From: Eucalyptus grandis
Lineage: Eukaryota; Streptophyta; Magnoliopsida; Myrtales; Myrtaceae
Direction of reading: 5' to 3'
NCBI RefSeq assembly: GCF_016545825.1
Contig: NC_052621.1
Span: 25,508,940 to 25,572,939 of the forward strand
Length of the DNA: 64,000 nt
Shown here: positions 61,382 through 64,000 of the stretch, piece after piece
Layout of the letters: each line of letters starts with the position of its first letter
Numbering within the stretch: position 1 is the first letter of the stretch
Notes under the pieces: generated by a model
Told to the model about the DNA's origin: nothing
Database searches by the model: none
What the model saw: only the letters and a program-made list of their open reading frames with translations
Position numbers and translations under genes: made by a program

Positions 61382-63534
61382 AGTTCGCAAGTTCAAGTGG
61401 AAGAAATATACGTGGTGAGATTTTTCATTCATTATTTGAGTCAATTAAAAGTAATTCTACTTTAAAACTAATGTTGAGTTATCATATATACTTATTGCAG
61501 GACTATTAGCAAGTTTTGGGCTCTCGGATTTGATCATATTTTTCTTGCTTGAACAAAAAATCTATTCCCCTCGGGCCATGCAACATTGAGTGATTCGGCG
61601 AGATGTATGGAGTTTGGTAGTTTAATGTTGAATGTCTTTCTCTTGTGCTAATTTTGGAATTTGATTTTTTTTTTTATTCCATGGAGGGTTTGTTCTAGAT
61701 TAGTTATGACCACTAATGGATGGTATTGAACAATGGCCAAACTATGTGTTGAATTTTTGTTGAGTTCGGATTCTGTTTTTCTTTTGTTTTTAATTTTTGT
61801 TTCCACAAAGTGGACGTTTATTTTAATAAGGTGTCACTTTGTTGGTCACAAAGTGAATAAGAAAACTTGACCGGATCATAATCTCGTGCATTACTTTACT
61901 AGTAATTACTATTTTTTTTTTTTTTGTTAAATGAAATGAAAACAAGTGATGGTTCATTGGAACCGGACCGGACTGGTTGGTCGGGTCCGATTCTTGGTTC
62001 CAAGACAGCCGATCCGGTCCACGATCCAGAAAAATGGGAACCGGTCCTCCCGGTCCGGTTCCCGATTCTTGGTTGGAACCGGACCGGACCGGGAACCGAT
62101 CACCCCTAAATCTGAGGACATAATAGTTTAATTTACAAACGGTTTGAAGTAAAATCCTATTCATCGAATCTACAAACTCGATGTAGGGGCTGAATCCTTT
62201 TATCTAAAATGGCAATAGATGCGAAAGACTTATAACAAACCATGTTAAACTATTCCCAAGCATAATGGTTAGAAAATATTTTCTTTACCGAACACCGGAA
62301 AACATTTTCCGAAACATTTTCAAGTTTTAGCCGAACACCGGAAAATATTTTCCGAAACATTTTCAAGTTTTAACCGAACACCGGAAAATATTGTCATTTT
62401 CCTGGAAAATGACTTCCAATAAAATATTTTCCGGAATTGGCCAATTTTCCGCGAAACGAACGGAGCCTAAATATCCATATGATTCTCAAAAAATCATGAA
62501 ATCAGGACATGAGATAGACAAGAAAATAAGATAACAATTTCGTGAAGAACACATGCCCAATAGAGTTCCACACAAGAAGATATAATCCACACAAATACAG
62601 CATGCAATTTCGGATAGAAACAGATTGTGCAGTTTTTGAAATAATTCGATTAAAATACCCGAATGACCTCCGAAAATTATGAAATTTTACCAGGTTATAG
62701 TTAAGATACTAAATTATATTTTTCATTAATAAATATAGGCTAGATTCGTCCTAGATAAGTTTCTATAGACGTACGAAGCTCCTGGTTCTCGCACCGAAAC
62801 GTCCAGTATAGCTATCTCCGAAATATCGAGTTTTCACCTACTCATTCTTCTTCGTTTCCTCTGAAATTTGGATATATTTTGCTTCAAGAGGTCCCCTACA
62901 ACTTTCATTAAGGGATCTAAGCGAAATTTCCAAAGAATAGTCTCCATATGGGTCTAAGAAGTCTCGGGTGTCCAGTACCGTGTTTCCAGATCTACCGTCT
63001 TCAAGAATAAGTCGATTCACTAGGCTACACTTGCTCATTTTACTTAAAATTTGAGTATGTTAGTATTTAGGATGTTCTATACAAGTTTCATGAAGAAGTC
63101 AAAGAGAAATTCTCGGTAAAAAGCAACATGCAACCCACAAAACTACCAAAAGGTCAGCAAAGCAGTTCCAGATCTAGTATCTTCGTAGGAAGAGGGTGTT
63201 TCCCCTTAAATCTCAACCATTTTGTCCCAAATTTTATTATGTTGTAGTTTAAGATGTTGGCTACAACTTTCATGAAGGAATCAAATTCAAAATCCAACTC
63301 GAAACATGCATGCAAGACTCCACAAGTTTCTGGGTCGAGCGGTACACACGAAATCAGCAAGCATCTTCAAGAGCAAACCACATTTGCTTCGATTTCTTGC
63401 CTCTAAACATCCAAGATTTTCAACCACACATGCAAGAGTAGAAATTGATCATAACTTGCCTCCAAAATCGAGCAAACAACGGCACACGGACGGCGGCGAA
63501 CGAGCGGATGGACGGCGACGGACGAGCGGACCTC

Positions 63535-63648
63535 CTCCCTTGCTCGGCTTCTCCCTCTCTCTCTCTCGGCTCCTCACTCTCTCGCAACTCTCTCTTTCTC
63601 TCACTCTCTCAAAACCAGCCACTCCCTCTCTCTCTCTCTCTCTTTTTG
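63535..63648. repeat. CT/GA-rich microsatellite tract
   Basis: Imperfect CT repeats, with a pure run at about 63625-63643. Confidence 0.85.
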
Positions 63649-63654
63649 GTTGAG

Positions 63655-63662
63655 TATATATA
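63655..63662 (-). promoter_or_regulatory. TATA box of the minus-strand gypsy LTR
   Basis: TATATATA is followed on the minus strand by a GA-rich leader (63645-63540), the usual layout of an LTR promoter. Confidence 0.55.
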
Positions 63663-64000
63663 TGCATGCATTCTTATTTTGCATGGGGGACACTTGTCCC
63701 TAAGAAGGAGACAAGTGTCTCCTTTGTTGAAGACACTTGGAGGCCATGCGGCTCCTTCTCCTCCCCTCCATGTGTCGACATGGGCCGGGCTTATGGCCCA
63801 CTTTAAGCCCATCTCACTTGGGCCTAAAGCCCAAACTTAAATGGCCCAAGTTTATTTTTAATAACACATCTTAATCCTTATTTTAAATAAATACCTAATT
63901 GCATAATAAAAAGGCCAAAAGACTTTGCAACATAGTTTAATAAAATCCAACTTATAAAATTCATGGCCAAATACATAATTTCCTCATCAAATAAAATCCT

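Larger units (their letters stand above)
57424..62108 (+). mobile_element. hAT (Ac-type) transposon 2, nested in the Harbinger element
   Basis: 4685 bp. Both ends read TAGGGGTG. A perfect 8-bp duplication AATCTGAG flanks it (57416-57423 and 62109-62116). Subterminal regions are dense in GGTTCCGG/CCGGACCGG motifs. It carries a decayed plus-strand transposase gene and a fragment of a host gene. Confidence 0.93.
51364..62467 (+). mobile_element. PIF/Harbinger transposon (contains nested hAT 2)
   Basis: The terminal inverted repeats are GCTCCATTCGTTTCGCGG on the left and GCTCCGTTCGTTTCGCGG read inward on the right, both followed by GAAAAT. The 3-bp duplication TAA lies at 51361-51363 and 62468-62470, the Harbinger target size and sequence type. 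Subterminal GGAAAATATTTTCCG motifs occur at both ends. The element encodes the two expected genes, a DDE transposase and a Myb/SANT-like protein, both broken. Without the nested hAT it is about 6.4 kb. Confidence 0.92.
44566..64000 (-). mobile_element. Long Ty3/gypsy LTR, minus strand, split by nested DNA transposons (right end outside window)
   Basis: Three pieces (about 44566-44945, 49830-51363 and 62468-64000) form one LTR when the insertions are removed. On the minus strand it reads: U3-like DNA, a TATA box at 63655-63662, a GA-rich leader, a long non-coding body, and then the primer binding site at 44565-44555. No gag or pol domain lies in the window. The exact 3' boundary of the LTR is uncertain by some 10 bp. 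Confidence 0.6.

Overview
The window is nuclear DNA of a dicot plant. It shows intron-containing genes with GT-AG splice sites, plant-type U-snRNA promoters, chloroplast-type transit sequence, Ty3/gypsy, copia-type TRIM, hAT, PIF/Harbinger, Mutator-type MITE and SINE elements, and AT-rich intergenic DNA. A woody eudicot, perhaps Myrtales, is a guess from the style of the repeats; no species marker was seen.

Layout. 1-3149: end of a long Ty3/gypsy LTR. 3173-4097: a small copia-like TRIM with two LTRs. 4249-12297: a minus-strand snRNA cluster in the order U5, U2, U5, U2, U5, each with an upstream USE-type promoter element, and partly built from a duplicated ~2 kb segment; a Mutator-type MITE with a perfect 9-bp target duplication lies inside it. 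13492-15201 (-): an OCTOPUS-like (DUF740) gene with a broken or mis-assembled start. 17755-18132: a second MITE with a perfect 9-bp target duplication. 18309-19921 (+): hotdog acyl-CoA thioesterase, three exons. 21624-25440 (+): PHT4/ANTR-type anion transporter, nine exons, also lacking an in-frame start. 27633-30898 (+): calmodulin-binding-type receptor-like cytoplasmic kinase, six exons. 32012-33690 (-): SR45a/Tra2-like splicing factor with an upstream 5' UTR exon. 38154-38372: an inverted-repeat hairpin resembling a miR482/2118 precursor. 38621-42875 (-): RBM22/MAC5-type splicing factor, four coding exons.

43241 to the end is repeat DNA: a SINE, a second copy of the first MITE, then a long minus-strand gypsy LTR split by nested DNA transposons. 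A 4.9 kb hAT element (44946-49829) and an 11.1 kb PIF/Harbinger element (51364-62467) sit in the LTR, and a second hAT element (57424-62108) sits in the Harbinger element. Target duplications mark all three. All their transposase genes are broken. The inner hAT carries a captured fragment of a G-type lectin receptor kinase gene.

The single-copy genes are not an operon-like unit. There is nevertheless a theme: U2 and U5 snRNA genes, an SR45a-like factor and an RBM22/MAC5 homologue, all spliceosome components, lie within about 40 kb.
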